A stretch of DNA of 64,000 nucleotides from GAS188 sp963713805 (lineage in GTDB: Bacteria; Pseudomonadota; Alphaproteobacteria; Rhizobiales; Beijerinckiaceae): NCBI GenBank assembly GCA_963713805.1, contig CAVQNF010000024.1, positions 14,136 through 78,135 of the forward strand, given 5' to 3'. A program made the position numbers and the translations under genes. Of this stretch, positions 62,729 to 64,000 are shown piece after piece (the stretch's first letter is position 1; every line of letters starts with the position of its first letter). A model generated the notes under the pieces. That model was not told the DNA's origin and did not search any database. It saw only the letters and a list, made by a program, of their open reading frames with translations.

Positions 62729-63978
62729 TCAGCGAAGCGGCACGAAATCCAGCACCTGGCGCTGGAAGAAAGTGAGGGGCGCCTCCCATTTCGACAAGGG
62801 TCCGACGGAAAATACCGGCGAGCACATGCCCTCCTGCACCTTCTCGCAGGCATAGATGTCCTCGAGCATGACGTTGTTCGATTCCAGGGCGTGCACAGGC
62901 CCGACCTGAAGCCGATCCGCCGAAAGGTTGTAGCCTTTGGCGCTCACGATATGCGGGGGTAGGTCCGTGGGATCGACCTCATTCATCTTGGATTGGCCGG
63001 ATGTTTTCATCGCGCGCACCCTCGTGCGCACCAGGCTTTCCCTCGCGCTCACGGGAAGCACGTGGAAGGTGCTCCAGCTATAGGCCGTCTGGGAAAGCGC
63101 GACATTCGGGAAGAGCCATTGGTAGGAAAATCCATAATCGGGCGGGATCCCCTCGATGACGGGCATGGGCTCCTCGGGATCGGCATATGATTTGTCCTTG
63201 GCGACGCCCGGTTTGAGGGGACGGTAAAAGGCCTGATGACGCCCGGCTGGCTGCCATCTCTGAAGCATGAAATCGCCGTCTCCGAGCGACACCGCGTGCA
63301 AGAGCGGCAGGTGGTACCCGTCGATGAAGTTTTCGGTGACGATCTTCCAGTTGGCGCGCACCCGATAGACGATGTCGGAAATCTCGACGAAGCTCTTCGG
63401 GGTCGTGCAGCCGCTGCTGATCGGGCTTGAACGGGCCGAGCTTGGCGGGAACCTCGGCGAACCACTCTTCGAACGGCATCGCACGGGGGTCGGGGTGGAC
63501 GAAAAGCAGGTTCTTCCACGTTGCGATCTTCGCGTGATCCAGGCCGTAAAGCGACTTGTCCAAGCAAGGGGAGAGCCTCTTGCTGATACGGAACGCTCGC
63601 AAGCTGCAGCTCGCCTTTACGAGGATTTATACGTCCATTTGTGATAGAAGCGCGAGATCAGCCCCCGCTGGATGTTCCCGCCGAGACCTTCGAGCAGCCG
63701 CGCGCCGCGGTGCCTGCAGACATTGTGGAACGCTCGCAACCGGCCGGTCATGTCTCGCAAGACGACGAGGGCCGCATCTCCGCTTTGCACCGTCACGTAG
63801 TCGCCGGGGTCGCCCACATCCTCGACCGATTCCGGCGAAGGCCCAGGTTTTTTCCGAACAATTCGCTGCGCTGCGCTGAAACCAGCTCTCGGAGGTGTAG
63901 GCGTGCCCCGGCAGCAATTGCCGCGGCGGTTGGTCGGGCTTCCACCACTCCTCGGTGGTGTAGGAGCTGGACTTTCAC
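62729..63978 (-). CDS. Rieske ring-hydroxylating oxygenase alpha subunit (heavily frameshifted; 5' end uncertain)
   Basis: Non-heme iron oxygenase large subunit. Visible parts: YTTEEWWKPDQPPRQLLPGHAYTSESWFQR near the 5' end, then VGDPGDYVTVQSGDAALVVLRDMTGRLRAFHNVCRHRGARLLEG (first Rieske Cys-x-His), KIATWKNLLFVHPDPRAMPFEEWFAEV, the mononuclear-iron motif IVTENFIDGYHLPLLHAVSLG, and the C-terminal half in one clean frame ending FVPLR. At least four frame changes occur between about 63400 and 63960, and the second Rieske Cys-xx-His region reads ISRFYHKW with its Cys missing. Substrate unknown; choline- or aromatic-type oxygenases are the nearest in layout. The true start may lie past the window end. 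Confidence 0.75.
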
Positions 63979-64000
63979 CGTATCGTGGAGATGATTATCC

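Noticed and set aside
1..64000. tRNA, rRNA, IS element, prophage or replication origin
   Set aside because: I found no sequence resembling these; the window is ordinary chromosome with a few AT-rich inserts.

Overview
This window looks like a chromosomal stretch of a GC-rich alphaproteobacterium of the order Hyphomicrobiales (Rhizobiales). Evidence: the nrdR-glyA pair, dgt/pepP next to a HesB-type gene, dnaG-rpoD in tandem, a DnaG N-terminus without zinc ligands, the GST-queG-epimerase cluster, a ROSE-type RNA thermometer in front of hsp20, and an OlsB-like acyltransferase. A Beijerinckiaceae/Methylocystaceae-like host is possible but cannot be settled from this sequence. I saw no rRNA, tRNA, CRISPR array, insertion sequence or prophage.

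Layout. 0-4 kb: nrdR (cut by the window edge), glyA, a periplasmic PpiD-like chaperone. 4-8 kb: orphan VapB-like antitoxin, D-erythronate dehydrogenase, a small RlpA protein, a DUF1932 dehydrogenase, a PAP2 membrane phosphatase. 8-14 kb: pepP-dgt operon, divergent HesB/ErpA, a secreted protein of unknown function. 14-16 kb: spermidine genes speE and speD, with a recognisable promoter overlapping a palindrome. 16-19 kb: GST-queG-epimerase and a DUF805 protein. 19-28 kb: OlsB-like enzyme, hybrid histidine kinase, homocysteine methyltransferase, class III cyclase, acetamidase-like enzyme, RecD-like helicase. 28-36 kb: DUF488, a Gre factor, rpoD, dnaG, nitronate monooxygenase, galU. 36-41 kb: galE, lytic transglycosylase, SGNH hydrolase, GST. 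41-49 kb: AT-rich orphan gene, gltD, gltB, threonine aldolase. 49-57 kb: secreted proline-rich protein, hsp20, SDR, DUF6338 pair, SWIB protein, an FtsX-type ABC transporter, arylesterase. 57-64 kb: aroG with a terminator-type leader, a beta-helix protein, fhs, an outer-membrane protein, an AT-rich orphan and a damaged Rieske oxygenase.

Most of the window is housekeeping. The parts that deserve attention are regulatory RNA and repeats: a probable attenuator in front of aroG, a ROSE thermometer in front of hsp20, an 11-bp tandem array in front of the methyltransferase gene, and an in-frame 15-bp repeat inside glyA. Four AT-rich single or paired genes (18.66, 41.17, 51.54 and 62.09 kb) look acquired; the DUF6338 pair at 51.5-52.3 kb is the best candidate for an undescribed accessory module.

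A caution applies throughout. At least 11 conserved genes, including the essential rpoD, are interrupted by single-base frameshifts, nearly all of them one-base insertions, with eight in gltB alone. This pattern fits residual sequencing or assembly error better than gene decay, so I list these as CDS with the frameshift noted rather than as pseudogenes.
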